From a bacterium (GTDB lineage: Bacteria > Bdellovibrionota > UBA1018), in contig JAIEMT010000014.1 of assembly GCA_019751945.1 (NCBI GenBank), positions 62,001 to 126,000 of the forward strand: DNA of 64,000 nt, written 5' to 3'. Below the pieces are notes generated by a model. That model was given only the letters and a program-made list of their open reading frames with translations. It had not been told where the DNA came from and made no database searches. A program made the position numbers and the translations under genes. Positions 47,212 to 57,800 of the stretch are shown piece by piece; position 1 is the first letter of the stretch; each line of letters starts with the position of its first letter.

Positions 47212-50144
47212 CAACGCGCAAGCCTCCGATCTTTTCTGAAGAGCAGCGTTCTGTCATCGACACCTGGGGACAGGGTGTTGCCGTATTGGCTGGAGCGGGT
47301 TCGGGAAAAACGACCACTCTCGTAGAAAAGTGTTTGGAATTGATCCGCCGGAATCCGGAGGCCCGTTTTGTTGCCGTGTCTTTTACGGAGAAATCAGCCA
47401 GCGATTTAAAGACACGTTTGGCGATGCAAACGCCCCTGGGACCTCACTGGGTGATGACGATCCACGGTCTTTGCGGGTCTATTCTGAGGGAAAATCCGCC
47501 GACGCTCCGATTTGGAGATCAGGAACGTAAGCTCGATGGGCAAGAGTCCATTCTTTCAGAAACAGAAGCCTCCTTGTTGTGGGAGCGGGCACTTGAAAAT
47601 CTGTGGAGTGAAAATCTCGCTCCCGAAATTCAAGCCAGCGTTGAGAAATTGTTGGACCGTGAGAACTGGGACTCCCTTAAAGGATTGCTCAGACGTTTAA
47701 AGGACCTCGGATCTTTTGGCGCCTTGGGAAAACTCGAGCAAGCCCCCGATTCCGAATCGCAGGCTCTGGCCCAGGTGGCTCGCTTCGTTTTTGATCGATA
47801 CGAACGCTTAAAAATGCGCCAAGGGGCTTTGGATTTTAACGATTTAGAAATCGGTGCTCGTCAGGCTCTCGAGAATCGTGCGGTTTGTGAGGCTTACCAG
47901 AAACGGTTTGATTTGGTCTTGATCGATGAGTTTCAAGATACTAATCCGGTTCAAGCAGAAATCCTGACCCGATTCGCTCGTCCTGATTTTTCGAATCTCT
48001 GCGTCGTTGGAGATCCCAAGCAATCCATTTATCGATTCCGAGATGCAGACGTTAGTGTGTTCGAAGAGTTTTGTCGGAAACTTCCGGTGCAATTGGCGCT
48101 ACATAAGAATTTTAGAAGCCGTCCGGGAATTTTGGATTTTACCAACCAGATTTGCTCCCGCGCTTTTGAAGTAGCGGGGATGACCTATTTGCCTTTGACT
48201 CCAGCACGCGAAGCGGTGGCTGAAATGCCTCCGGTGATTAAGCTTCAAGCCACCGAGCCTCGAGCGCTTGCTGCTTGGATCTTGGGCGAGGTGAAAAAGG
48301 GAATTCCTCTGGATCGAATGGCGCTGCTTCTCAGGCGAATTCGTGGAAATGAAGATTGGATTAAGGAGATTGCTGCCGCAGGAGTTCCTGTCGCGGTGGG
48401 CAGCGGCGGACTTTTTTGGCAAGACCCTCGAGTTCGAGAGCTCGTCGCACTATTGAAGTGGTGGGACAATAAATCCAATACTCTTTCGGCGGCAATTTTT
48501 CTACGCGCTCCTTGGGTTGGAATTCCCGATGAGACTTTGGATCAATGGATTGCTTCAGATCTGCGCACGGGCTTTTTCTCTTCGAAGCATCCGCTAGCGT
48601 TGGCGCTGAAAAAAATCCGCGAGAAAAAATCGGTTCGTCCTGCAGAGGTTTTGGAAGCGGTTCTGACTAGCCCCGAAGTCGAAGACGAGCTGGGAACGGC
48701 GTGGTTGGGGCTTTGGCACCGCTGCGAAGAACTCGCGTCAGCCGGTCAGGACTTTCATCAGACGGTGATGGATCTTTCGTCAGCCGTCGAAGGAAAACCT
48801 CGCGATCGCGATGTGCCTCCTCCTAAGAACCTGGGGCAGCTTTCAGTTCTGACCTTGCACGGAGCAAAGGGGCTGGAGTTTGAGCACGTGATTTTGATCG
48901 ACCTTCCGGAGAAAGCGCAACGTACCACGCGCGCACCTCTGTTGTTCTGGGATCGGGAAGCTGGAATTTATCTCGGTAAACGAAATGAAGAAGGTGATCG
49001 TGATAAAGAAAATCCTGAGGAAGCTCGGTGGCGTAGGCTAGAGCAAGACAAGAACTTGGCTGAGAGCATGCGTCTCTTCTATGTTGCGCTGACGCGCGCG
49101 CAGGAACGTTTAGTGTTGGTCTATCCGAATCTTCCCGAGGAAGATCGCAACTCTCGGAATGCTCCGGATCCGGTGAATGTCGACGACGTGTTTAGAAAAG
49201 ATTTCTGGCGAGGTTGGATTGAGCGGGCAACCGAAGTCACACATCCTCTTGCGGCCGAAATTTTAATTCCGGGGGAATTTGCTCAGGTCACTCAGCAAGG
49301 GGTTGAGAAGCCAGAGCTGTCTCATCCCAGTCAGCAGACTCCTCAAGTGGTGGGATTAAAGCGCGCTCGCCACAGTGTCACCGAATGGTTGAATCTGGCT
49401 CGATGCGCGCGCCTCTATGAGTGGAGCTATGTGCGGCCGCCGCAGGGGAGTAGTGACGAGCGCAGTGTGGATCAAGTCGAGCTGCTTTCTGCAGACGGCG
49501 ATGCACCCATCAGCCAGCGTGAGCTTGGAACTCGAGTCCACGCCTGTCTTGAGAACGTTGACGAAGCGGCCCTACGCGGGTTGGAAAAAGATGTGAACGA
49601 CGAGAGACGTTTTTCAGCACAGAAAGTGTTGGAGTGGGCGAAGTCGTCGACGTTGATGAAGACTGCTGATGCCGATCGGGATGTTTGGTCCGAGCTCAGT
49701 TTTGAAATCCCGGTGGGCGGTCAGATTTTGGTGGGATCGATCGACCGGCTGGTTGAAGAACGCTCTGACCAGGGCCGCGTCTTACATTTAGTGGATTTTA
49801 AGGTGACCGAAAGACCCCGTTCTTCGGAAGAATTGCTCGCGTCCTACCAAGCGCAGATGGACCTCTATGCTTGGGCTATTAGTCAGATTGAGGGAGACTC
49901 TGCGCTACTGAGTGAAGGCCGCCTTCGGGGATATTTGGTGAATATCTCGGGCGCGCAGGTGGCGGAGTATGAGGTTCCCTTGGGCGGGGCCTTCGACGCC
50001 GAAAAGCTCGCCGCCCTCGCCGATCGAATCGTCAATGGCCAGGCCGGAAAGCCCCAGCCCTCCAAGCACTGCGAGAAGTGCAGTTTCAGAGGTAGGTGTC
50101 CGGAGGGTCAAAAAGGTACGCAGAAGAGCCTGGAATTGTTCTGA
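47208..50144 (+). CDS. AddA-like UvrD/Rep-family helicase-nuclease
   Basis: AVLAGAGSGKTTTLVEKCLELI (Walker A), LIDEFQDTNPVQ, VVGDPKQSIYRFRDAD, C-terminal VDFKVTERPRS and CEKCSFRGRCP. Confidence 0.92.
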   Translation: MTTRKPPIFSEEQRSVIDTWGQGVAVLAGAGSGKTTTLVEKCLELIRRNPEARFVAVSFTEKSASDLKTRLAMQTPLGPHWVMTIHGLCGSILRENPPTLRFGDQERKLDGQESILSETEASLLWERALENLWSENLAPEIQASVEKLLDRENWDSLKGLLRRLKDLGSFGALGKLEQAPDSESQALAQVARFVFDRYERLKMRQGALDFNDLEIGARQALENRAVCEAYQKRFDLVLIDEFQDTNPVQAEILTRFARPDFSNLCVVGDPKQSIYRFRDADVSVFEEFCRKLPVQLALHKNFRSRPGILDFTNQICSRAFEVAGMTYLPLTPAREAVAEMPPVIKLQATEPRALAAWILGEVKKGIPLDRMALLLRRIRGNEDWIKEIAAAGVPVAVGSGGLFWQDPRVRELVALLKWWDNKSNTLSAAIFLRAPWVGIPDETLDQWIASDLRTGFFSSKHPLALALKKIREKKSVRPAEVLEAVLTSPEVEDELGTAWLGLWHRCEELASAGQDFHQTVMDLSSAVEGKPRDRDVPPPKNLGQLSVLTLHGAKGLEFEHVILIDLPEKAQRTTRAPLLFWDREAGIYLGKRNEEGDRDKENPEEARWRRLEQDKNLAESMRLFYVALTRAQERLVLVYPNLPEEDRNSRNAPDPVNVDDVFRKDFWRGWIERATEVTHPLAAEILIPGEFAQVTQQGVEKPELSHPSQQTPQVVGLKRARHSVTEWLNLARCARLYEWSYVRPPQGSSDERSVDQVELLSADGDAPISQRELGTRVHACLENVDEAALRGLEKDVNDERRFSAQKVLEWAKSSTLMKTADADRDVWSELSFEIPVGGQILVGSIDRLVEERSDQGRVLHLVDFKVTERPRSSEELLASYQAQMDLYAWAISQIEGDSALLSEGRLRGYLVNISGAQVAEYEVPLGGAFDAEKLAALADRIVNGQAGKPQPSKHCEKCSFRGRCPEGQKGTQKSLELF

Positions 50145-50434
50145 TCTGATTCTGCTTTTTCGAACGATAGATTAGCAGGCTCAGGCGTGTCCGGTAAAAA
50201 CCAAATAGGTTGCCTCCAGCCGTCACGGCGATTATGAGAGTAAATCACTTCACCAGTAAAGGTAAGTTAGGACCATTTTTAGTGGAATTTATGTTATGAA
50301 GGAATTCTCAGCGTTACACGAGTTGACGCAGCTGCCGTTCAAGCTTTGAAGCTCCATGAACAACTTGACACTGATTTCGGATTTCGCGTTTGCTGGCACG
50401 GGACTGGCCAGTTTCGAGACAACCCTCCTAGTTT

Positions 50435-50959
50435 TTGAAGAAGGTGATGATGGACTCTCACAACTCAACAATAAAAATTCTCAAGCCAAACATCGAAGCT
50501 CCTGACTTTTGCTTGCCGGCAACACCGGATCAAAAAATCTCGCTGCACGAATTTCGGGGGTCGCCGGTGGTGTTGGTGTTCTATCCGGCTGATTGGAGTC
50601 CAGTGTGCGGAGATGAACTCGTTATTTTCAATGAAGTTTTGCCCGAGTTGAAACGTCACAAAGCAAATGTGCTCGGAATTTCAGTGGACAATGTTTGGAG
50701 TCACATTGCTTACACGCAAGCGAAGCATTTACACTTTCCCCTTCTGTCAGATTTTGAACCCAAAGGAGCAGTCGCCAAATTTTACGGAGCCTACGAAAGC
50801 TCTGCAGGAGTCTGCAGTCGGGCTCTTTTTGTCATTAATGGTGAGAGTATGATTTATTGGAGTTATGTCTCGCCAATGGGAGTTAATCCAGGAGCCGATG
50901 GCGTATTGGACGCATTGAGTTCGATGCCTGGGTCATTAGCTCGGGAGGGTTCATCATGA
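50435..50959 (+). CDS. Peroxiredoxin (AhpC/TSA family)
   Basis: VVLVFYPADWSPVCGDELVIFNEVLPELKRHKANVLGISVD. Confidence 0.88.
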   Translation: MKKVMMDSHNSTIKILKPNIEAPDFCLPATPDQKISLHEFRGSPVVLVFYPADWSPVCGDELVIFNEVLPELKRHKANVLGISVDNVWSHIAYTQAKHLHFPLLSDFEPKGAVAKFYGAYESSAGVCSRALFVINGESMIYWSYVSPMGVNPGADGVLDALSSMPGSLAREGSS

Positions 50960-51507
50960 GTCTTAAAATTGCTGTCAATAAATTGGATCATTGTCGCGGC
51001 CGGCTTTTAGCTCCCGTGGCGGTGGTTGAATACGGCGATTATCAATGTCCATTTTGTGCCTCTGCCTATCCGGAGTTGGAAAAAGTGATTGAAGAATTTG
51101 ATTCGCAACTTTGTTTCGCTTACCGTCACTTTCCTTTGCGCAACATCCATCCGTATGCTGCGCTGGCTGCAATGAGTGCAGAAGCTGCGGGTCAACAGGG
51201 TCAGTTTTGGAATATGCATCGGCTCCTTTACGAAAATAGCGCGGAACTTTCTGAACGTCGCATTTTGGAATGCGCCGAAGCGTTGGAACTAGATATGGAT
51301 CGGTTTGCCACCGACTTGGATCAAGACGAGCTGAAAGAAAAAGTGTCAGAAGATTTTTCTGGGGGAGTTCGAAGTGGCGTGAATGGTACTCCAACTCTAT
51401 TCCTAAATGGCGAACGTTTCGATGGTCCGCCGCTCTATCCCGCGCTGAGAAGTGCACTGGTTGAAATTCTAAGTGAAACAGGACCGACATCGTCGACATG
51501 GAGGTAA
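50956..51507 (+). CDS. DsbA-like thioredoxin-fold protein
   Basis: VVEYGDYQCPFCASAYPELEKVI...GVNGTPTLFLNGERFDGP; no signal peptide. Confidence 0.85.
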   Translation: MSLKIAVNKLDHCRGRLLAPVAVVEYGDYQCPFCASAYPELEKVIEEFDSQLCFAYRHFPLRNIHPYAALAAMSAEAAGQQGQFWNMHRLLYENSAELSERRILECAEALELDMDRFATDLDQDELKEKVSEDFSGGVRSGVNGTPTLFLNGERFDGPPLYPALRSALVEILSETGPTSSTWR

Positions 51508-51511
51508 GAAG

Positions 51512-51625
51512 GTGAAACGATTCAATTTGATCGCGTGTGCGCCTGTTTCTGAAAGTGAGTTCTTTCACAGTTATGCTGAAGGAGCTGCTCACATTCATTT
51601 CGGTGTCTACCCGAACAGAGACTAA
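51512..51625 (+). CDS. Possible 37-aa small ORF or truncated gene remnant
   Basis: GTG after AAGAAGG; translates to (M)KRFNLIACAPVSESEFFHSYAEGAAHIHFGVYPNRD, overlaps transposase 3' end by 4 nt. Confidence 0.3.
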   Translation: MKRFNLIACAPVSESEFFHSYAEGAAHIHFGVYPNRD

Positions 51626-52152
51626 TCCTTCACTGGTTCGATAAACACTATTCCCTCAGTTTCCAGCTTTGCTAGGATTTTCCGATCACGTGTGCCCATG
51701 CCTTCCAACACATTCAGCAACACGTACCGTGCCGCATTTTGAAACTGCCTTCCCCAATCCACAATCTTCGACCACGCCAATCCATCCCAGAACTTCTCGG
51801 GTCGTCCTTTGATAGCTCCTGTGACTAGATTCGCTACGCCTCCCGCAAATTCGCGCAAGAATCCCTGAAGCTGAGCGCGCTTTCTCGCTTGTACGAGCAG
51901 GTGGAGATGATTTCCTACGTTCGCGAAACGGTAAACGCGGATTTGATGTTTCTCAGAAACTTTTTGCAAAAGTCCCCAGACTCGCCACTTGTGGAGGAGA
52001 AGGGAGCGGCTGCCTCTCGCCCTGGTGGAGCGTAGGGTGAGGTGCAGCGCTCTCTTGGGATCGAAAGGTCGTTGGGTTTTTCTCTTACCTTGTTTGAAGC
52101 TGCCTCCGTGTTCTTTTGGAGAGGAGGGGAGGAATGAGAGTTGTTTTGGCAT
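51622..52152 (-). mobile_element. REP-associated tyrosine transposase-like (RAYT, Y1/IS200-like)
   Basis: FANVGNHLHLLVQARKRAQLQGFLREFAGGVA (HUH motif), catalytic-Tyr-region ARYVLLNVLEG; ORF track start 52200, internal MPKQLSFLP start preferred. Confidence 0.85.
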
Positions 52153-52305
52153 GACGGCTTCTAACACAGAATTATCTTGGGGCAATGGGTTTTTGTTCAA
52201 AATTGTGCGGTGTTTTTAGAGTGATCGGAAGATTTTGGAGTCCCTTTCTGCGGGGTGCTTGGTTGTTTTTGTTGGGCTTGCTTGTTGCGGCTTCCCTGAC
52301 GCCTT

Positions 52306-52389
52306 ATATCCTGGTTGTCCCTCCAGGGCTCGCGCACGTCCGGTGCGCGTCCGCGCTTTGCGCGGCACCGCCCTGGAGGCCTTGGATAT
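52306..52389. repeat. Three-way-junction palindromic element near the RAYT gene
   Basis: Outer stem CCTCCAGGGC (52320-52329)/GCCCTGGAGG (52370-52379) plus ATATCC/GGATAT; inner hairpins CGCGCAC-GTCCG-GTGCGCG (52331-52349) and CCGCGC-TTT-GCGCGG (52351-52365). Confidence 0.85.
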
Positions 52390-52578
52390 GGGGGAGTTTG
52401 TTTATGGAACTTCTCAACTTTGGGTGGGGAACGGCTCTAAGGGCGCGTTAAATCCACTTCTCAGTCCGCCAAAAATTTGGCGAAAAGTTTTTTTGGCAAG
52501 TGCGGCGGGTGGCTGGTAGAATTTTTAATTATATTGAGTGGATAAAAGATTTTCGGAACCCCTTTGGGAGTCTCAAGG

Positions 52579-53316
52579 ATGAAACTAGAAAAACGAAAAC
52601 TTTTGGGTCTGGGTTTCTTTATACTCCAGGCTTTTGCAGTATGGAGCGGCCCAGCGTTAGCAGCGCCTCCTCCTGCTGAAAATGAAGAGTACAATTTCAA
52701 TTGGCTCGATCCGGATAAGAAAATCTACGTCCTTCAAAATCGGAAATACACTAAGGCAAACAAGGTTTTGCTGAGTGGCTTCATCGGCACCAACGTGTCT
52801 GCACCGTTTCGAACGTCTTATTCTTTCGAACCCCGATTTGCTTACTATTTTAACGAAATGTTTGGCATCGAAACGTTCTACGCGCTTTCAACGAATGCGG
52901 AAAACAGCACCTTCCAAGCCTTGAAGACAGCCAATCCGACCTCACTTCCGGTGGTGAGAGAAATTCGCGCTAAATACGGCATCATGCTGCACTACGTTCC
53001 TTGGTACGCCAAGATCAATGTTTTCAACCAAGTGCTCTACTTTGACTGGTACTTGGCAGGAGGTGTGGGCACTGTTCAGGCCGCGCGCGACACTCGCACC
53101 AGCGCTGCAGCCGCGTCAGTGTATGAGAATGAAAACTACTTCAGCTTTTTCTGGTCTACCGGCCATCAGTACCATCTGTCTCGGACTTTTGTCGTCCGCC
53201 TGGATTTCAGCGGAACTTACTTCACAGCTCCGCTTTATGGCACGGCCTCTCAGGGATTAGGAAACACGCTTTTTGCGGACTATAACTTTGCTGTCGGTGT
53301 GGGGCTTCGACTCTAA
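52579..53316 (+). CDS. Outer-membrane beta-barrel domain protein
   Basis: Signal peptide, FGIETFYALSTNAENSTF..., C-terminal alternating aromatic strands ending NFAVGVGLRL. Confidence 0.75.
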   Translation: MKLEKRKLLGLGFFILQAFAVWSGPALAAPPPAENEEYNFNWLDPDKKIYVLQNRKYTKANKVLLSGFIGTNVSAPFRTSYSFEPRFAYYFNEMFGIETFYALSTNAENSTFQALKTANPTSLPVVREIRAKYGIMLHYVPWYAKINVFNQVLYFDWYLAGGVGTVQAARDTRTSAAAASVYENENYFSFFWSTGHQYHLSRTFVVRLDFSGTYFTAPLYGTASQGLGNTLFADYNFAVGVGLRL

Positions 53317-54864
53317 GTGATGAAACGACTACTTCTTCTCATTCTTTTGGTTTCGACTTCTGCTTCAGCAGCCGATCCTACGGGACGCGGTACTTTGCTG
53401 GACGCACAGAGCTTCTACAATTCGGGCCAGTATTTCAAAGCGGCTCGATATGCGTTCACTGCGCAAGAGCTGGATTCCAGCCTGCAATCGGAATCCTACT
53501 CTTGGATTACAATCAGCCTGATCCAGGCGCGCCTTTATAACGCAGCTTCTTATTTCTTCATTCGGACTTTGCAATCGGGAAATAAGGCCGCAATTCGACG
53601 AGTTTTGACTCATTCTCAAGAACTTCTCGTGCGTTTGGGTGCAGATATTCTCAGAAAATATCTCATCCGCCATACCAACTACGAAGACTATGACGGCACC
53701 AATCGAAGCGCTTATCTCTATGCTCTCAGCAAAGACGCTTTGTTGAAAGGTCAGCACGATAAGGCTATCGGATATGTGAATGGGATGTCTTCGCGCAGTC
53801 CCCTTTGGCCCTACGCACTTTTGGTGCGAGGCACAGCGCGCGCCATTCTCGGCCAAGGCAATCTGGCCATCGCTGATTTCAAACGCTGTGAAAACAACGC
53901 TTCGGATTATGCCGATCGCTTGAAAGCCAACTCTTCTGGAAAACGCTTTAAACAATTGCTTCGTGAAGCCGATGATCTGGAGTCTCGATGCATCGCCGGT
54001 CAAGCCCGCACACTCTATCAGATGGAGCGTTTCGATGAAGCAGATCAGACCTACGATCAGATCGCAAAGGCCAGCTATGTTTGGCCAGACATCTTGTTCG
54101 AGCAGGCTTGGAATTCTTTTGCGCGACAGGAATATAATCGGAGTCTAGGAAAACTGGTTTCTTATAAGAGCCCTGCTCTGAAATTTGTTTTCAACACGGA
54201 GGCGGATGTTTTGAACGCGCAATCCTATCTAGCGCTTTGCCTCTATCCTGACGCCAATGAGGCAATCAATGACTTCAATTCGAAGTACGGTAGGTTTGGC
54301 GAGAATTTAAAGCGTTTCATTCAGGCCAATTCGTCGAATCTGTTTTCAATGTATTCCTTAGGGAAAGAGTCGCTGCGTGGGCCTCTTCACAGCTCGAACA
54401 CAATGAATCGGTTAGTGAATCGATTTGTGCGCGGTCCTTACTTTCAAAACTTGGTGGCAGCAGAATCGGCTGTTTACACCGAAGAATATAACATCCGCCA
54501 GTTTGATGTGAATCAGGCCGGTGTGAATCACGATCCGCGCTCGGGTTTTCCGGGATTCCTCGATCAAGTTCTGAAATGGCGTTTGAAGACCATTCGGATG
54601 CTGGGTGGGGTTTTTGTGAAGAACAGCCTGCTCGATTACTACCAGACAATCATTTCGGACTTCGACAAGATGTCCTTTATTAAGTTGGAAATGCTCAGTC
54701 GCGCAAAAGGAAGATTGCTGGGAAGAAAAGTGGAAGAACGAAGTCGCGGGAACATCATTCCGTCGCGACGAGACTATCAATACTATTGGTCGTTTAACGG
54801 TGAATTTTGGACAGATGAACTAGGAGACTACGTCTTTGGCCTTGAGTCCCAATGTGGTACCTAA
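53317..54864 (+). CDS. TPR-repeat secreted protein
   Basis: Signal peptide; AQSFYNSGQYFKAARYAFTAQEL, repeated TPR-like units. Confidence 0.75.
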   Translation: MMKRLLLLILLVSTSASAADPTGRGTLLDAQSFYNSGQYFKAARYAFTAQELDSSLQSESYSWITISLIQARLYNAASYFFIRTLQSGNKAAIRRVLTHSQELLVRLGADILRKYLIRHTNYEDYDGTNRSAYLYALSKDALLKGQHDKAIGYVNGMSSRSPLWPYALLVRGTARAILGQGNLAIADFKRCENNASDYADRLKANSSGKRFKQLLREADDLESRCIAGQARTLYQMERFDEADQTYDQIAKASYVWPDILFEQAWNSFARQEYNRSLGKLVSYKSPALKFVFNTEADVLNAQSYLALCLYPDANEAINDFNSKYGRFGENLKRFIQANSSNLFSMYSLGKESLRGPLHSSNTMNRLVNRFVRGPYFQNLVAAESAVYTEEYNIRQFDVNQAGVNHDPRSGFPGFLDQVLKWRLKTIRMLGGVFVKNSLLDYYQTIISDFDKMSFIKLEMLSRAKGRLLGRKVEERSRGNIIPSRRDYQYYWSFNGEFWTDELGDYVFGLESQCGT

Positions 54865-57800
54865 ATTGAGTCGCGGAGTTCTGAGCCTATTCTTCGTGGC
54901 ATTGGTGTCGCTCGTCGTGACGGGCGATGCGAACCTGGGCTGGAGCGCTCAGTCGGGTCCTTATTCGGATTCTGATTTGCGCTCGATGGCCACCGGCAAC
55001 GAATCCAAGATTCAAGAAATTCAGCAGCAGGAAATCACTCAGCTCCGAATTGCTTTAGGTCGAAGACTTCCCGTCAATCGCCAAGCTGATCTCTATTTTC
55101 GTCTCGCTGAGATTTATTTGGAAGCTTATCGCATTGTCTATTTACAAGAAGGACGGGTTCACGATCGTCGCCTTGAGAAGGGTAGTAATGAGCGTTTCAT
55201 TAATCGTTCTCATTCGCGGGCCTATGCTGAGCGTGGAATTCAAGCAGCAAAGCAAGTTCTCAAGTTCAACATTGCCTACAATAAACTCGATAGAGTCTAT
55301 TACTTCCTGGGTTTTTATAATGGCGAAATTGGAAACAAGAAGGAGAGTTCGAAGTACTACGATCTCTTAGCCAAGAAATTTCCCAACAGTCCAGTTATTG
55401 CTGAGGCCTATCGGGAATTGGGAGAGAATGCTTTTGACAGACGAGATTATCGAAAGGCCAAAGCTTACTTTGAAAATGCTCTTCGAAGAGATTCCGGAGA
55501 CAGTGCCGTTCGCATTTACCATAAACTAGCCTGGGCTCATTATCGCCTTCGTTCCTATGACCGAGCGGTGAGCACGATGAAAGAAGCCGTTTCCCGCGCC
55601 ACTCAAAGCGGAGAAAAATTCCTATCCTTAAGAGAAGAAGCTCTGCGCGACATGGCCATCTTCATGACTGAAACAGGTCGTGTAGAAGAGGCGTTGAATT
55701 ACTTCAAAAGTGTTGCTGGAGACAAAGACTACTTTCCAAAAATCCTAGAAACCTTGGGCCGACAATACGAACGTAACGTTGAAACTCAAAAGGCCATTCA
55801 GGTCTACGAGACCTTACTAGCCATCCACCCAGAAGGGGATACCGCTTTTCGGGTTTTTGTGAAGCTAGTGGATCTCGACCTCAGAAAGAAACACTATAAA
55901 GATGCGCTTCGCAGGATTTCCAAAGCCAATATTATTAATGATGGCGATTCCGAAACCAAAACAGCGTACCAGAATCTGAAAGCCATGGTTCGTCGAACGG
56001 CAACGGAGCATCATGAGCTTTATCGCAAGAAGCATGTACGCGCAGACCTCTTGATCGCGGAAGATTTCTACGAATCCTATCTGAAGTATTTCCTAGGAAA
56101 GATGGATTCGCGCAAGGAAACGCCAGAAATTCAGATGTACTTGGCTGAAGTGAAGCGCGATGTCGGCAAACCCAAGGAAGCCTCGGAACTTTATCGTAAA
56201 GTCTTAGACTCCGAAGACAAGCGCTACGCCCGCGAAGCCGGGACACTTTGGACTGCTAGCTTGGCTGAAGCCATTAAAAAGGTGAAGCCGGGTTCGGAGC
56301 CCTCGGCAGTTGAAAAAGATTTTGTCGATGCGGCCGACGCCATGCAAGAGTCGCTGGGGAACATGCCTGAAGGTCGGGAGGCCGCTCTTAAGGCAGCGCA
56401 AGTGTTAGCGGGATATAAGTCCACTCAAGGGGAAGCGATTGATCGTTGCCGAAAAATCATGAAGCGATCTCCGAAGTCGACACAGGCCCTCACAGCTGCG
56501 CGGCTCTGGATTCAGCTCATGGGAGACCGTCTCCCGAAGGTTACGTCTAAGGATTTCAACGACTCGGGTGCCGTCGATGATTTACGCGATGCCATCAAAG
56601 AAACTCGCGAGAACGTTGAGCTCATGGCTCACGATCGCGATTCCGGTGGAGGTCGTTTACGGCAGCAGTTGGCAGAGCAAGAGAGTCGCTTCAAGGTAGC
56701 TGCCATTGCTGTCCAAGAAAAAGATCAGAACTATGCCGGAGCTGGGAAGAGCTATGAAAGTTTTGCAGCCACCGCTCCTACCAAGGAAGCGGGCGAGAAA
56801 GCGTTCTCAAGTGCAGTGGCCTCTTACTCGAAGGCGGGGGATTTTACGGCTGCCGAGCAGGCCATTCATAGCTGGATTCGGAAGTATCCGAACAGCACCA
56901 AGCCCTTTGAAGTGGCACGTACCGTTGCGACCGAGGCTTTGATCCAAGGACAATTCGATCATTCTGCCGCTCTGTTTGAAACACTCGGAAAACAGAAGGA
57001 TGAGTCGAAGGCCTACGAAGTGGCCGCGCGTATTTACGAAGGCAATGGCAATATTGTCAAAGCTCAGGTGGTTTTGGGAGATTTCATCCGCCGCTATCCG
57101 CAGTCTTCTGATCGTTGGAACGTGGGGTTGTCGCTGGCGCGAATGTTCGAAACCCAAGGACAGCTCAGCGATGCCGCAAAAACTTATCGCTACTGTTCAG
57201 CCTCATCCGCTGAAACAGCCCCGGAATGTGGCGCTCGCCTAGGCGATATTCTCATTAGACTGAAGGAAATGGAAAACGCGAAGGAAACTTTTGGGCGCGT
57301 GGCTGCTATGAAGTCTAAGCAGAACTCTCCATTCGTCGCGTACTCTCGCTATCGTCTCGCGGAATTGATTGAGGCGGAACCCCATTTTGATCCGCTTCGC
57401 CTTCCTGAGAAATCCTTGCAACGTGCGATGAAGCAACGCCTAGATTTTCTGGAGCGGTTGAGTCGTTCGTATCAGGCAGCTGTTCAAGCGGGTGGTCCTT
57501 GGGCCGTCGCCGCGTTGGATCGTCTTGCAACCTGGGTTCTCCATCTTTCCGAGGAAGTCGATCAGATCGCGCCAGCTCCCGGAAGCACACCAGCGGCGGC
57601 CGCTCAGTTTAAGGCGGGATTGAAAGGTGTGAGTGATTCGCTTCGAAAGAAGGCTTTCGATACCTGGCAAGACGCTTTCAAAAAAGCAGCGGATTCCGAG
57701 CTTCTTTCACCCGTTTTACCTGAAATCATGGATCGACTGGCGGATCTCGGCCGTGAGAAGCGTCTTCCTCGCGCTCAGGGTTATCGTGGCAGATTTAGAA

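Noticed and set aside
52185-52519. ORFs 52185..52451 and 52235..52519 upstream of the beta-barrel gene
   Set aside because: They read through the cloverleaf palindrome; hydrophobic/Arg-Cys-rich artefact translations without SD.
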